A DNA stretch of 64,000 nucleotides from the NCBI RefSeq assembly GCF_014694375.1, contig NZ_JAAUWW010000003.1, positions 1 to 64,000 of the forward strand, in the 5' to 3' direction. Under the pieces are notes generated by a model. That model did not search any database. It saw only the letters and a program-made list of their open reading frames with translations, and was not told the origin of the DNA. Of this stretch, positions 40,587 to 50,977 are shown piece by piece. Position 1 is the first letter of the stretch. Each line of letters opens with the position of its first letter. The translations under genes were made by a program, and so were the position numbers. The DNA is from Vibrio sp. S17_S38 (lineage in GTDB: Bacteria; Pseudomonadota; Gammaproteobacteria; Enterobacterales; Vibrionaceae).

Positions 40587-41359
40587 TAGTTAAGTTCTCC
40601 CGCTTGTACTTTTGCAAGGAATGGACCATAACCCATATCGCCTAACCAGAAATCAAAAGTATGTTGAACACCATTACTGGTTAATGTTGCACCAGAAAGC
40701 GCATCAACACCATGTTCTGAACCTTGTGGCGCGCCACCTTTAATAACTTTAATGGCTGGCTGATTGTTTTCATCAAACAGTTTCTTGCCAATAAACTGAT
40801 CACGCCATTTAGGGTTTTCAACTTCACCACCAAGCCCAGGAGTTTCACCTTGTTGGTAATAAGTAATACCTTTAACTGTATTACCATCAGTCTCAACCGC
40901 AACAAAAGCGTACATCATCGACCATAAACCAGTGCCATTCATCGGTAAAATAACTTCCGTCACTTTATCGTCGTTTTTCACAAGGTAAACAATGCCATGA
41001 TTCGCACGACGAATGATTTTGGCCTTATCTTGTTCTGGTGTTAACTTGATTGATTCATCTACATTTTTAGCTGCAGCGCGTTCATCAAATTTAGTCGCAT
41101 CACCATCAACAAACTCACCCGTTTTAAAATCGATTAAACGCGGTTCAATGTGCTGACGGTAAATAGCTTGTATATCATTCGCATCTTTAGCTTCAAAGCC
41201 AGCAACAGCAACGATATTACTTTGCACATCAAGTTTAGCATTTGCGACTTGTTTTGGTTTTAACACTACCGCTGCCGTTGATACTACGATTGAACACACT
41301 AGGCTCAATGCAATAACAATAATCAGCGTTCTTTTAATGCTATCGTTATTATTTGCCAT
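40586..41359 (-). CDS. nqrC: Na+-NQR subunit C (covalent FMN)
   Basis: A periplasmic flavin subunit with one N-terminal membrane helix (about residues 11-33). The FMN attachment motif SGAT is at 222-225, so Thr225 carries FMN, the same number as I recall for V. cholerae. It is 257 aa. The start overlaps the end of nqrB by 11 nt. Confidence 0.98.
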   Translation of the reverse strand: MANNNDSIKRTLIIVIALSLVCSIVVSTAAVVLKPKQVANAKLDVQSNIVAVAGFEAKDANDIQAIYRQHIEPRLIDFKTGEFVDGDATKFDERAAAKNVDESIKLTPEQDKAKIIRRANHGIVYLVKNDDKVTEVILPMNGTGLWSMMYAFVAVETDGNTVKGITYYQQGETPGLGGEVENPKWRDQFIGKKLFDENNQPAIKVIKGGAPQGSEHGVDALSGATLTSNGVQHTFDFWLGDMGYGPFLAKVQAGELN

Positions 41360-42593
41360 AGCGAGCTAATCTCCTTTTGACGTTTTTCTCAACGACAAAG
41401 TAATCAAACAATGGTGCGAACAAGTTAGCAAATAGAATTGCCAGCATCATCCCTTCAGGATAAGCAGGGTTAACCACTCGAATTAACACACACATTACAC
41501 CAATCAAAATACCGTACCACCACTTACCTTTATTGGTAAACGAGGCCGAAACTGGATCGGTTGCCATGAAAATCATACCGAAAGCAAAACCACCTAAAAC
41601 AAGGTGCCAATACCAAGGCATTGCAAACATTGGGTTCGTCGATGAGCCAATAACATTAAATATTGTTGCTACTGCTGCCATTCCGATCAGCACACCTGCA
41701 ATGATACGCCATGATGCAATTCGCATATAAACGATCATCAAGCCGCCAAGGATCAGTGCCAAAGTAGAAACTTCACCAATTGCACCTGGAATATTACCGA
41801 TAAAAGCGTCCATCCAAGTAATAGACTGGCCACTTACCGTATTAACCAAAGCACCATGACCACCTTGAGCCCATTGACTTAAAGCAGTTGCTCCTGAAAA
41901 GCCATCAGCCGCAGTCCAAACTACATCACCTGAAATTTGAGCAGGATAAGCAAAGAATAGGAATGCACGACCAGCAAGTGCAGGGTTTAAGAAGTTACGA
42001 CCTGTACCACCAAAAATTTCTTTCGCAACGACAACACCAAAGGTAATACCTAAAGCGGCCTGCCAAAGAGGAAGCGTTGGTGGGACAATTAACGCAAACA
42101 AAATAGAAGTAACAAAGAAACCTTCATTGACTTCATGCTTACGTACCATGCAGAACAATACTTCCCAAAAGCCGCCCACAATGAATACGGTTGCGTAAAT
42201 AGGTAGGAAGTAAGTTGCGCCTAGCATCATCATGCTACCCCAACCAGCTCCTGCTCCTAATGTGCCACCCAACATCTCGGTAAACCAGTAATGCCAGTCA
42301 CCCGCAACGATAGATGCAAATTGATCACCAGAATACATGTGATTTAAAGCATCAATAGCTTGATGACCTGTGTTGTACATCCCCCAGAACATTGCAGGGA
42401 AAACAGCAAGCCATACCATGATCATGATGCGTTTCAAATCAACGCTATCACGAACATGAGAACTGCGTTTTGTTACAGTACCTGGTGTATAAGCTAAAGT
42501 TGCAGCCGCTTCATATAAAGCAAACCAACGCTCATGCTTACCGCCTGGTTCAAAATGCGGTTCAATATCTTCAATAAATTTCTTAAGGCCCAT
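41349..42593 (-). CDS. nqrB: Na+-NQR subunit B (covalent FMN, quinone site)
   Basis: The largest membrane subunit, with about ten helices and 414 aa. It carries FMN on Thr236 of SGAT (233-236), the position I recall for V. cholerae NqrB, and contributes to the Na+ channel and the ubiquinone site. Cytoplasmic N-terminal residues 1-55 precede the first helix. It starts 3 nt after nqrA. Confidence 0.98.
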   Translation of the reverse strand: MGLKKFIEDIEPHFEPGGKHERWFALYEAAATLAYTPGTVTKRSSHVRDSVDLKRIMIMVWLAVFPAMFWGMYNTGHQAIDALNHMYSGDQFASIVAGDWHYWFTEMLGGTLGAGAGWGSMMMLGATYFLPIYATVFIVGGFWEVLFCMVRKHEVNEGFFVTSILFALIVPPTLPLWQAALGITFGVVVAKEIFGGTGRNFLNPALAGRAFLFFAYPAQISGDVVWTAADGFSGATALSQWAQGGHGALVNTVSGQSITWMDAFIGNIPGAIGEVSTLALILGGLMIVYMRIASWRIIAGVLIGMAAVATIFNVIGSSTNPMFAMPWYWHLVLGGFAFGMIFMATDPVSASFTNKGKWWYGILIGVMCVLIRVVNPAYPEGMMLAILFANLFAPLFDYFVVEKNVKRRLARYGK

Positions 42594-42596
42594 GAA

Positions 42597-43937
42597 TTAC
42601 CCTTCCTTCTCGATCTTATCTAGGCAATCGCGAAGTAATTCGCCATATTCATATTTGCCTGGACATACAAAGGTACACAATGCCAAATCTTCTTCTGCAA
42701 GTTCCAACACACCCAAGCGTTGAGCACTGTCAGAGTCACCAGCACATAAGTCACGAAGCAACAATGTTGGTTCGATATCCAAAGGCATAACACGCTCATA
42801 ATTACCAATTGGCACCATTGCACGGTCACTACCATTGGTCGTTGTCGTCATATTGAAAACTCGACTTGGAAATAAGTGACTTAAGAATGAACGAGTAATT
42901 GAAAACTTATCTTTACCAGGCATTGCCCAGCCTAAGAACTCTTTTTCGCGGCCTTCATGCAAAACTGAAACTTGCATGTGATAACGACCTAAATACGCGT
43001 GTGGGCCTGAAGCCTGAGTACCAGACAATACAGAACCAGAAATAACACGAACTTCACCCGGCAATACTTCGCCTTCAGTAACATCATCTAGACTTGCGCC
43101 AATTTGAGTACGAATAAGACGAGGATTTTTAGTTGCAGGACCCGCTAGAGAAATAACACGATCAGTATTAATTTCACCAGTTAGGAATAACTTACCGAAT
43201 GCAATCACATCCTGATAATTTAGACTCCACGCAACGTTAGTTAGGCTTACTGGGTATAAATAATGCATGTGCGTACCGACTAAACCAGCAGGATGCACAC
43301 CAGAGAACTCGTGCTCTTCAACATTCGATTGAGAAGAATTTGGTAACGTTTGATTTCCTTTACAGACATAAACTTTACCAGCAGTTAAAACAGAAAGAAT
43401 ATCTAAACCTGCTTTAAATGCTTCTGGTTGTTCATTAATTATCACCGCAGCATCCGCAGCCAATGGACTAGTATCCATGGCTGTTACGAAAATTGCCTGA
43501 GTGTTGGATTCAATGAGAGGAACCTTGCTGAACGGACGAGTTCGCAGAGCAGTCCACATACCAGACTCAACTAATTGCGACACAATAACCTTACGGTCAA
43601 GTTTCGCTAGTTGATCGATAGTGAAGCTTTCGAAAGTCACTTGGTCATCACCCGACACTTCAATCACAACAGATTGAAGCACACGCTTTGCACCACGATT
43701 GACTTCGATAACTTTACCGCTTGCAGGTGAAGTGTACTGAACGCCAGGATTCTTTTTATCAACAAAAAGAACTTGGCCTTTTTTCACTTCATCATCTACG
43801 CGAGCATGCATTGTTGGACGCATGCCTACGTACTCTTCGCCAAGCAAGGCGACAGTTTTGATGGTAGGACCATCACTAATCACTTGGGCTGGAGTTCCAG
43901 AAATTGGAAGGTCCATACCCTTTTTTATTGTAATCAT
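42597..43937 (-). CDS. nqrA: Na+-NQR subunit A
   Basis: A cytoplasmic-face subunit of the sodium pump with no redox cofactor. The ATG at 43937 gives the canonical MITIKKG N-terminus and 446 aa, equal to V. cholerae NqrA; a GTG four codons upstream is less likely. Conserved stretches include [22 protein letters not shown] and [15 protein letters not shown]. It is the first gene of nqrABCDEF. Confidence 0.98.
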   Translation of the reverse strand: MITIKKGMDLPISGTPAQVISDGPTIKTVALLGEEYVGMRPTMHARVDDEVKKGQVLFVDKKNPGVQYTSPASGKVIEVNRGAKRVLQSVVIEVSGDDQVTFESFTIDQLAKLDRKVIVSQLVESGMWTALRTRPFSKVPLIESNTQAIFVTAMDTSPLAADAAVIINEQPEAFKAGLDILSVLTAGKVYVCKGNQTLPNSSQSNVEEHEFSGVHPAGLVGTHMHYLYPVSLTNVAWSLNYQDVIAFGKLFLTGEINTDRVISLAGPATKNPRLIRTQIGASLDDVTEGEVLPGEVRVISGSVLSGTQASGPHAYLGRYHMQVSVLHEGREKEFLGWAMPGKDKFSITRSFLSHLFPSRVFNMTTTTNGSDRAMVPIGNYERVMPLDIEPTLLLRDLCAGDSDSAQRLGVLELAEEDLALCTFVCPGKYEYGELLRDCLDKIEKEG

Positions 43938-44430
43938 ACGCAGTTGCACTACTTTATTTTAGGAAATAGGATTCTTTGTATTGTGCGACTTGAGACACGA
44001 CATTTTATTTTATTGTGTCCAGTTCTGACTCTATGTGATCAGAATCGCAACATCCGCATAGAAAGGTCTACTTGAGGCCTTTTGGATAAGTTTTTGAGAT
44101 AAACAAACCCACAGGGGTCATATTCTAACACTTTTTTAGAATGGCACGCCATGATGATTCACATTATTCCTACTCTTTTTTGACCCAAACCAGACATAAA
44201 TAATGCCCTAAAATTCATATTTTTGAGGCGCTGCACAAATATAATAAACGATTTAAGTTGTGAGAAAAAATTGGCGATAACCCAAACATCAAGACAAATT
44301 AGGTTATTTTACTGCATAGCTGTGTATAAAAATCAGTCACTACGCTCACCTTGTGAACAATGCACATAATAATAGCTGAATAAATTTTTTAGCACATTGA
44401 TATCGTTTTATTTATTCTAAAAATACCTCT
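43938..44430. other. nqr upstream region and bolA downstream gap
   Basis: About 490 nt without a credible coding frame. A hairpin AAAGGTCT/AGGCCTTT (44062-44069 with 44075-44082) lies about 125 nt before nqrA, within any long nqr leader. An ATTCTAA/TTAGAAT hairpin (44122-44140 region) lies further up. A TATATT hexamer on the minus strand near 44243 could be a -10, but I see no convincing -35, so I do not call a promoter. Confidence 0.5.
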
Positions 44431-44739
44431 TTATTTCCCACCACCAGCACATTTAGGGGATGCAGGGATTCCACTAGTTAATGCTTCCCATTCTGTATTG
44501 GTATAGGTATGCATCGACAAGGCATGAATATGATTGCTTAACTCTTCAGAAAGTACGGTATTGACAGCCCTATGACGCATAATCAACCGTTTACCTTCAA
44601 ACTCATCACTTACGATAACAACTTTAAAATGACTCTCTGATCCCGGTGGAACATTATGCATATTGCTTTCATTCAGTACTTCAAGGTACTTAGGGTTAAA
44701 AGAAGCTTGCAGTTTTTTCTCTATCGTATCTTGGATCAT
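44431..44739 (-). CDS. bolA: BolA family protein
   Basis: A 102-residue BolA/IbaG-fold protein. In E. coli BolA affects cell shape under stress and pairs with monothiol glutaredoxins around Fe-S clusters. Conserved are [26 protein letters not shown] (about residues 35-60) with its invariant His, and the helix [14 protein letters not shown]. bolA, yajG and ampG are neighbours in E. coli too; here rlmG is divergent next to it. Confidence 0.95.
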   Translation of the reverse strand: MIQDTIEKKLQASFNPKYLEVLNESNMHNVPPGSESHFKVVIVSDEFEGKRLIMRHRAVNTVLSEELSNHIHALSMHTYTNTEWEALTSGIPASPKCAGGGK

Positions 44740-44938
44740 ATCTGTCCCTTCTTTCTGTTAATGCGCAGATTCATCGATGCTTTATTACGATTAGCTCGCA
44801 CCAATGTCTAAATAGCCACAATGTCATTTTTCGTTATGATTCAATAATCGAGATACGCATTCATTATCTCTAACGTGTTATCATACTGTTTGTGCCCACA
44901 TAACGCAGCCCATTACGGCTAATTATTATAGATTGAAG

Positions 44939-46090
44939 ATGAAAACACTATTAACTTTACACGATCGTAAACTTGACCTTTATCGCTTCCCTAAGCGATC
45001 TAATGAAACGCTACAGGCTTGGGATGCTGGCGACGAATATCTCATCAATCATATAACTGAAGCCCCCCTTTCTTTAGGGCAAAACATTCTCATTTTAAAT
45101 GATAGCTTTGGCGCGTTGTCATGTTGGTTTTCAGATAAACATAATGTCACTATGATGAGTGACTCGTTCATATCTCACAAAGCAACACTAAAAAATCTAC
45201 AACGAAATCAATGTAATAAAATACAGTTCCTCAATTGCCTTGATGACATCCCAAGCGACATTAATCTCGTGATCATGCAGTTACCTAAAAGTAACCGTCT
45301 ACTGACTTGGCAGCTTTCAAAACTGCGAGCTTCAATACCTGCCGACTGCCGTATTATTGGCGTTAATAAAGCTAAAGAGATCCATACCTCTACTTTAGAC
45401 TTATTTGAAAAATACCTCGGTGTCACCACAACCTCCCTTGCATGGAAAAAGCATCGGCTTGTATTCTCAAATGCAAACTGCAAATCCATTTTACCTGTTG
45501 CGGCAGAATGTGAGTGGCCGGTTGATGGTGAAGATATAGTCTTGTCTAATTACGCCAATGTATATTCAGGTGAAAACTTAGATCTTGGCGCGCGCTTCAT
45601 GCTAAATCATTTACCACAAATCGAAGATCTACGTCATATTATCGATTTAGGCTGTGGTAATGGTATTTTGGCAATTAAGGCTGGGCAACTTAATCCCCAA
45701 GCTCGAATCACCTGTATAGATGAAAGTTTTATGGCTGTGGCATCGGCCAAGAAAAACCTTGAACGAAATCTGGGTTCTGAGCGTAACATCCAAGTATTAG
45801 CCAACAACTGCTTAGATGGCATGAAACAAAACAGCAGCTTCTTGGTTATTTGTAACCCTCCTTTTCATCAACAAAATGCGATTACCGATCATATTGCTTG
45901 GCAAATGTTTTGTGATGCCAAAGATACATTGAACCATGATGGCAAATTATTGGTCGTAGGTAACCGTCATCTTGATTACCATATAAAACTGGAAAGATTA
46001 TTTGGCGACTCTCAAGTCTCTATTGTGGCTGAAAATTCGAAATTCATGATCATTGAAGCCATTAAAAACAATGACCTTAATAAAGGATAG
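44939..46090 (+). CDS. rlmG: 23S rRNA G1835 N2-methyltransferase RlmG
   Basis: A class I SAM methyltransferase of 383 aa (E. coli 378) acting on 23S rRNA. The N-terminal half is a degenerate methyltransferase-like domain (LQAWDAGDEYLINH, LILNDSFGALSCW). The C-terminal half has motif I (IDLGCGNGILAIK near residue 236) and the catalytic NPPF (306-309). The ATG at 44939 is preferred to a TTG two codons upstream. RsmC is related but ends differently; the HTSTLELFEK-like segment and NPPFHQQ favour RlmG. Five nt before yajG. Confidence 0.92.
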   Translation: MKTLLTLHDRKLDLYRFPKRSNETLQAWDAGDEYLINHITEAPLSLGQNILILNDSFGALSCWFSDKHNVTMMSDSFISHKATLKNLQRNQCNKIQFLNCLDDIPSDINLVIMQLPKSNRLLTWQLSKLRASIPADCRIIGVNKAKEIHTSTLDLFEKYLGVTTTSLAWKKHRLVFSNANCKSILPVAAECEWPVDGEDIVLSNYANVYSGENLDLGARFMLNHLPQIEDLRHIIDLGCGNGILAIKAGQLNPQARITCIDESFMAVASAKKNLERNLGSERNIQVLANNCLDGMKQNSSFLVICNPPFHQQNAITDHIAWQMFCDAKDTLNHDGKLLVVGNRHLDYHIKLERLFGDSQVSIVAENSKFMIIEAIKNNDLNKG

Positions 46091-46095
46091 TAATA

Positions 46096-46695
46096 ATGAA
46101 AATGTACTCTGCTAAAAAATTAAAAACCATACTCATCGTTACGGCAAGCGTATTATTATCGGCTTGTGCCAGCGTATCTCAAAATGATTTGGTTAATCTC
46201 ACGCCATCATCAACATTGAGTGCTAAACAAATAGTTAACGGAAAAACCTTTACGCTAACTAGCCAAGATATCCGCACCGCGCAATATATTGCTGAAATAA
46301 AAATGGATGGCCAAGAACAAGTACAACCATTGCATGCCAAGCAAAATGTACGTCAAGCTTATACTAGCGCTATTTATCAACAGTTTTACTCTCAAGGCTT
46401 TGCAAAAACCAAAAACAGCAACAACACATTAAACATCAAAATTGTGGATGCCGTTGCAAAGGTCGATCAAAAATCGATGAAATTTGCGATTAGCGGAAAA
46501 GTTGTGATTCAAATTACCGCGGAGACACCTAATGGTAAATTTGTAAAAAGTTACCAAGGAACAGGGAACAAAACAGGATCATTTACAGCCAGCATTGCTG
46601 ATGTTGAAGAAGTCATTAACCGCGTATCAAGTAACGTGTTAGCCAATATTGCCAAAGATTCTGAACTGACTAATTATATGAAAGGTAACTTTTAA
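46096..46695 (+). CDS. yajG: YajG family lipoprotein
   Basis: A 199-residue predicted outer-membrane lipoprotein of unknown function. It has a signal peptide with lipobox LSAC (Cys24), similar in size to E. coli YajG (192). The location in the bolA-yajG-ampG neighbourhood supports the name. AAGGA lies 9 nt before the ATG. Its stop overlaps the ppiA start (TAATG). Confidence 0.85.
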   Translation: MKMYSAKKLKTILIVTASVLLSACASVSQNDLVNLTPSSTLSAKQIVNGKTFTLTSQDIRTAQYIAEIKMDGQEQVQPLHAKQNVRQAYTSAIYQQFYSQGFAKTKNSNNTLNIKIVDAVAKVDQKSMKFAISGKVVIQITAETPNGKFVKSYQGTGNKTGSFTASIADVEEVINRVSSNVLANIAKDSELTNYMKGNF

Positions 46696-47240
46696 TGAAA
46701 AAGATCGTATTTTCTCTTTTAATACTATTTAGCGTATCAAGCATTGCCGCGCCTCTGGTAAAAGTTGAAACCACTGTCGGTAACTTCACCATTGATCTTA
46801 ATCAGCAGATGGCGCCTATTTCGGTTAAAAACTTTTTACGTTATGTCGATGATGGCAGCTATGTAGGCACTCAATTTCACCGTGTGATCCCGGGCTTTAT
46901 GGCTCAAGGTGGCGGTTTTGATGAGGATCTTAACCAGAAATCATCATACTCACCAATTCGTAACGAAGCCTCCAATGGCCTAGAAAATAATACGGCAACC
47001 GTTGCAATGGCTCGTACTAATAATCCAAATTCAGCGACTCGTCAGTTTTTTGTTAATCTGACTGATAATGATTTTTTAAATTACGCTCGTAGCAACCCAG
47101 GCTATGCCGTCTTTGGTAAAGTGACTCAAGGCTTTGATGTCGTTCAAAAAATGGCACAAAAACCAACTAGCTCACAACGCGGCATGCAAGATGTTCCTGT
47201 CACTCCAATTCTGATCACTAACATGACAGTAGTGAAATAG
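46695..47240 (+). CDS. ppiA: Peptidyl-prolyl cis-trans isomerase, periplasmic cyclophilin
   Basis: A cyclophilin-type PPIase of 181 aa. A cleavable signal peptide (about residues 1-19, ending SSIAA) sends it to the periplasm. The active-site Arg lies in FHRVIPGFMAQGG (about 56-68), and NPNSATRQFFVNL and YAVFGKVTQG are conserved. Translationally coupled to yajG by a one-base overlap. Confidence 0.94.
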   Translation: MKKIVFSLLILFSVSSIAAPLVKVETTVGNFTIDLNQQMAPISVKNFLRYVDDGSYVGTQFHRVIPGFMAQGGGFDEDLNQKSSYSPIRNEASNGLENNTATVAMARTNNPNSATRQFFVNLTDNDFLNYARSNPGYAVFGKVTQGFDVVQKMAQKPTSSQRGMQDVPVTPILITNMTVVK

Positions 47241-47333
47241 CCCTCTCGTATCCACTATAGATTTCAATCGAGCCATCATCGATAACTTTGATGGCTCGAT
47301 TATTTTATCTGCTCGCCCATTAAGGAGTATTGA

Positions 47334-48674
47334 ATGGCTTCAATGACATGGAAAGAAACCTTTAAATCCTATTTAGACAAGCGCCTATTATGGATTTTCA
47401 TGTTAGGTTGCTCGAGTGGTTTCCCATGGGTTTTAATTGGCTCAAGCATGTCCGGATGGCTCACCGATGCAGGGCTAACCCGTACTGCTATTGGTTATTT
47501 TGGTTCAGTATTTGCCGTTTATGCGATTAATTTCTTGTGGGCACCTTTAGTTGATCGCGTTAAATTACCTTTTCTATACCCATTCCTCGGCCAACGTCGC
47601 AGCTGGATATTTCTGTGTCAAACGATCATTTTAATTTGCACTTTTTATATCGCGGGGCTAAATCCTGCTAATGACCTTATTTTGATGTCAGCAATTGCGC
47701 TGGCGATTTCAACCGCATCTGCCACACAAGATATTGCGATTGATGCTTTTCGGATTGATAGTTTTTCAAAAAGTCACAGCAAACTCCCTCAAGCTTCTGC
47801 CATGTCTGTAATTGGATGGTGGACCGGCTATTCTCTGCCCGGCTATTTTGCCTTTGCCAATGCAGATATTTTAGGTTGGAATAATATTTACTATGGTATG
47901 ACTGCCGTTATTATTCTACTCATGCTATTTACTCTGTTCACTCGTGAACCCATTACCCAACGCGATGAGCTTCAACATCAAGCAGAACAACGCCATAATA
48001 AAGTAGTTAAGTCGAAAATCACTGCTTGGTTATCCGTCACCTTAATTGAACCTTTCCTTGATTTCTTTCGTCGTAATGGTGCCCAAGTCGCAGTGACCCT
48101 TTTGCTATTTGTTTTTCTGTTCAAAATTGGTGAAGCCTTCCTTGGTCGTATGTCGATTGTCTTTTACAAAGAAGTCGGTTTTAGCAACGAACAAATTGGT
48201 GATTATTCCAAGCTGATTGGTTGGGGTGCAACCATGCTGTTCACTTTTATTGGCAGTATGTTTAACGTTCGGTTTGGCATTGTAAAAGGATTAATGATCG
48301 GTGGTATCGCAATGGCGAGCAGTAATTTAATGTTTGCATGGATGGCATCGGTTGGGCCAAACGAGCATTTATTTCTGGCCACTGTTTTGGTTGATAACTT
48401 CACCACTGCATTTTCAACCGTCGCATTTGTCTCTTTCTTAACCGTGCTGACAGGCCAAGCATTTTCTGCGACTCAATATGCATTACTCGCTTCTTTAGGT
48501 AATTTTGGCCGTACAACTCTAGCGTCCTTCAGCGGTGAATTAGTGGACTACTTAAATAACTGGCCACTGTTCTTTATCATTACCGCTTTAATGGTGATAC
48601 CAAGTTTGATCATGCTGTATTCGTTACGACACTATTTTCATAACTTGCTAGAAAAGGCCAAAGACCAACGCTGA
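47334..48674 (+). CDS. ampG: Muropeptide MFS permease AmpG
   Basis: An inner-membrane major-facilitator transporter that brings anhydro-muropeptides into the cytoplasm for cell-wall recycling. It is 446 aa with 12 predicted helices. Family segments are MLGCSSGFPWVLIGSSMSGWL (read in parts, residues 19-39), WAPLVDRVKLP and SATQDIAIDAFRID (about 130-143). Order with bolA and yajG is as in E. coli. It supplies recycled muropeptides released by enzymes such as MltD and RlpA. Confidence 0.95.
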   Translation: MASMTWKETFKSYLDKRLLWIFMLGCSSGFPWVLIGSSMSGWLTDAGLTRTAIGYFGSVFAVYAINFLWAPLVDRVKLPFLYPFLGQRRSWIFLCQTIILICTFYIAGLNPANDLILMSAIALAISTASATQDIAIDAFRIDSFSKSHSKLPQASAMSVIGWWTGYSLPGYFAFANADILGWNNIYYGMTAVIILLMLFTLFTREPITQRDELQHQAEQRHNKVVKSKITAWLSVTLIEPFLDFFRRNGAQVAVTLLLFVFLFKIGEAFLGRMSIVFYKEVGFSNEQIGDYSKLIGWGATMLFTFIGSMFNVRFGIVKGLMIGGIAMASSNLMFAWMASVGPNEHLFLATVLVDNFTTAFSTVAFVSFLTVLTGQAFSATQYALLASLGNFGRTTLASFSGELVDYLNNWPLFFIITALMVIPSLIMLYSLRHYFHNLLEKAKDQR

Positions 48675-48784
48675 TATTCAAAAAACGATAGTCTTCAACA
48701 AAACAGTAGCATTCAGAAAATTGATATAAAAAACCAAGACACACACTGAACAATATCAATATAAAAACTCAGCCCCCTAAATAC

Positions 48785-48826
48785 AAAACGCCCAATGCAA
48801 TCGCTTGCTTTGGGCGTTTTTGTTAC
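48785..48826 (+). terminator. Terminator after ampG
   Basis: AAAACGCCCAA (48785-48795) pairs with TTGGGCGTTTT (48810-48820). The inner GCAA/TTGC (48797-48800 with 48805-48808) extends the stem over a TCGC loop. T residues follow. Confidence 0.88.
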
Positions 48827-48880
48827 TTGTTCAGTTTTACAGTCACTTTTCTAGGGTAAGTTCCAATGAGATCACGTAAC

Positions 48881-48896
48881 CGTGATCTTTATCACA
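48881..48896 (+). promoter_or_regulatory. Probable CRP site upstream of ompK
   Basis: CGTGA-N6-TCACA, one mismatch from the CRP consensus TGTGA-N6-TCACA. With a -10 TATATT at 48947-48952 the start would be near 48959, placing the site centre at about -70, a class I position. Vibrio OmpK/Tsx-type nucleoside channels are plausibly cAMP-CRP controlled; this is inferred. Confidence 0.65.
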
Positions 48897-49024
48897 ATAA
48901 AAATGTGGTTTTGCATGATCTATCACTTACAAATGGGATTTAAAACTATATTATCAGCGCCATTAAAGGAACACTGCATCACGGATAGATGCAAACCACC
49001 ATTTACTAATAAGAGAGCCCACTT

Positions 49025-49843
49025 ATGCGCAAGACACTTTTAGCTCTTAGTTTAGTTGCCGCTTCTGCCCCTGCGTTAGCTGCTGACTACTCTGATGATA
49101 TCCATAAGAATGATTATAAATTCGTTCAGTTTAATTTGATGTACGCTTTAAATGAGAAACCTCAGGCTAAATCAGATAGTAATTCTGGCCATGATTATCT
49201 AGAAATGGAATTTGGTGGTCGCTCTGGAATTTTTGATCTTTATGGCTACGTTGATGTTTTCAACCTAACGAGTAATGATAATAGCGATAACGATAAAGGC
49301 AGCGATGACTCGCAAAAAATCTTTATGAAATTTGCACCTCGTATGTCAATTGATGCCATTACAGGTAAAGATTTATCATTTGGTCCAGTTCAAGAGCTAT
49401 ATGTCGCAACGTTAATGGAATGGGATGGCGGCACAAAAAATGATGGCGCTGTTAATACCCAAAAAATCGGTCTTGGTTCAGACGTAAATGTGCCTTGGTT
49501 TGGTAAAATGGGCCTAAATCTATACGCTACTTACGATTCTAATCAAAAAGATTGGAATGGTTACCAAATTTCTACTAACTGGTTTAAACCTTTCTATACT
49601 TTCAGCAATGATACTTTCATTTCTTACCAAGGTTATATCGATTACCAATTTGGCATGAAAGATGAGTATTCAACTGCAAGCAATGGTGGTGCGATGTTTA
49701 ATGGCATCTACTGGCACAGCCAACATTACGCAGTTGGTTATGGCTTAAAAGCTTACCACAATGTTTACGGTATTAAAGATGGCGCATATGGTCTAGATAC
49801 TAATGGATTTGCTCACTACTTCGACGTGACTTACAAGTTCTAA
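49025..49843 (+). CDS. ompK: OmpK, Tsx-like nucleoside channel outer-membrane protein
   Basis: A 272-residue outer-membrane beta-barrel of the nucleoside-specific channel (Tsx) family, known in vibrios as OmpK, a phage receptor. The signal peptide (1-19) ends in ALA. The mature part has alternating hydrophobic strands (FVQFNLMYALN, YLEMEFGGRSGIFDLYGYVDVF) and a C-terminal aromatic YKF as required for BAM recognition. An Asp/Asn/Ser-rich loop at residues 83-97 is probably extracellular. AGAGAG precedes the ATG. It has its own promoter and terminator. Confidence 0.92.
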   Translation: MRKTLLALSLVAASAPALAADYSDDIHKNDYKFVQFNLMYALNEKPQAKSDSNSGHDYLEMEFGGRSGIFDLYGYVDVFNLTSNDNSDNDKGSDDSQKIFMKFAPRMSIDAITGKDLSFGPVQELYVATLMEWDGGTKNDGAVNTQKIGLGSDVNVPWFGKMGLNLYATYDSNQKDWNGYQISTNWFKPFYTFSNDTFISYQGYIDYQFGMKDEYSTASNGGAMFNGIYWHSQHYAVGYGLKAYHNVYGIKDGAYGLDTNGFAHYFDVTYKF

Positions 49844-49872
49844 TCAATCTTTTATTGGTTAATACTTAAAAT

Positions 49873-49902
49873 AGCGCAGGCTCTATAGCCTGCGCTTTTT
49901 TT
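49873..49902 (+). terminator. Terminator after ompK
   Basis: A 10-bp perfect stem (AGCGCAGGCT 49873-49882 with 49887-49896) with a 4-nt loop, followed by seven T including the arm end. Confidence 0.95.
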
Positions 49903-49972
49903 CTTGCTGGATTTGATTAAAATAACGCGATCACAATGTTAAGCTGATGGATAATTACTCAAGGAAGATATG

Positions 49973-50875
49973 ATGAACATAGGCATTGTAGGATTAGGCG
50001 CGATTGGATCGTTGTGGGCAGTAAAATTACAAAAAGCAGGTCATCAAGTTTGTGTGTTCACCAGAAACCCAGACCAACAAACAGCCCAAGTCACTCTCGA
50101 CATGAATTCTAACAATGACTCTGTTTACACATTTCCAACCAATCAACATGACTATCTAACACAATGTGAATGCCTGCTGATAACAGTGAAGTCAACTCAA
50201 GTTACTCAAGCTATATCTCCTTTGCTGACTTATTTACCAATCACTACCTCAATTATTTTTATTCACAATGGAATGGGTGCGGTTGATAATCTACAAAGCC
50301 AACTTGCTGATTTTCCGGTTTACCTAGCCACCACAACTCAAGCTGCCTTTCGACCAAAACCCAACCATGTTCAACACACAGGTTTAGGGGGAACATTGAT
50401 TGGTCCTTATAACTCGAACATAATCAGCCACTATGTTCTTAAGGCATTAAATAACGCATTATCACCCGTTAATTGGGAAGAAAGCATTCAAACCGCGTTG
50501 TGGAATAAGCTTGCTATTAACTGTGTCATCAACCCTGTTACTGCAATTCATCAATGTAAAAATGGTGAATTAACACAAAGGCAATTCACGCCAACCTTAG
50601 ATCTTTTAATACAAGAAATAGTCCCAGTAATGAATGCCGAAGGTATTAAGGTTTCCGCCGATCAACTGACCAAAATTATCAATCATGTCATTTTAACTAC
50701 CGCTGATAATTACTCCTCCATGCAACAAGATGTAGCTCATCAGCGAGTAACTGAAATTGATTACATAACTGGCCACTTGATCCGTGCAGCAAAATTGCAT
50801 GCTATTGAAACCCCAATGAATCAGCAACTTTTTTCCCAAATCAAACAACTTGAAGCACAATACTCAACTCAATAA
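49973..50875 (+). CDS. panE: 2-dehydropantoate 2-reductase (ketopantoate reductase)
   Basis: An NADPH-dependent enzyme of pantothenate (coenzyme A) synthesis. The N-terminal Rossmann motif is IGIVGLGAIGSLWA. The catalytic Lys lies in LWNKLAINCVINPVTAI (about residue 176), and EIDYITGHLI (about 260) is conserved. It is 300 aa (E. coli 303). Two adjacent ATGs exist; 49973 is preferred because AAGGAAG would be only 2 nt from the first. Confidence 0.93.
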   Translation: MNIGIVGLGAIGSLWAVKLQKAGHQVCVFTRNPDQQTAQVTLDMNSNNDSVYTFPTNQHDYLTQCECLLITVKSTQVTQAISPLLTYLPITTSIIFIHNGMGAVDNLQSQLADFPVYLATTTQAAFRPKPNHVQHTGLGGTLIGPYNSNIISHYVLKALNNALSPVNWEESIQTALWNKLAINCVINPVTAIHQCKNGELTQRQFTPTLDLLIQEIVPVMNAEGIKVSADQLTKIINHVILTTADNYSSMQQDVAHQRVTEIDYITGHLIRAAKLHAIETPMNQQLFSQIKQLEAQYSTQ

Positions 50876-50977
50876 CTTGACAATAAATCCACATAAAAAA
50901 CGGCTTTATATTGGGCTGCTCCATGATTTGATTTATACTCGCCGTCTTAGCTTTTTTGTGTATATGGTTAGAGTTTT

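Larger units (their letters stand above)
48675..49024. other. Gap between ampG and ompK: terminator, CRP site, promoter
   Basis: 350 nt without a coding frame. It contains the ampG terminator, a CRP-like site and the ompK promoter region, each listed separately. The first 100 nt after ampG show nothing further. Confidence 0.6.

Noticed and set aside
48913-48928. Second CRP site in front of ompK
   Set aside because: TGA and TCA are only 4 nt apart instead of the 6 needed for CRP.
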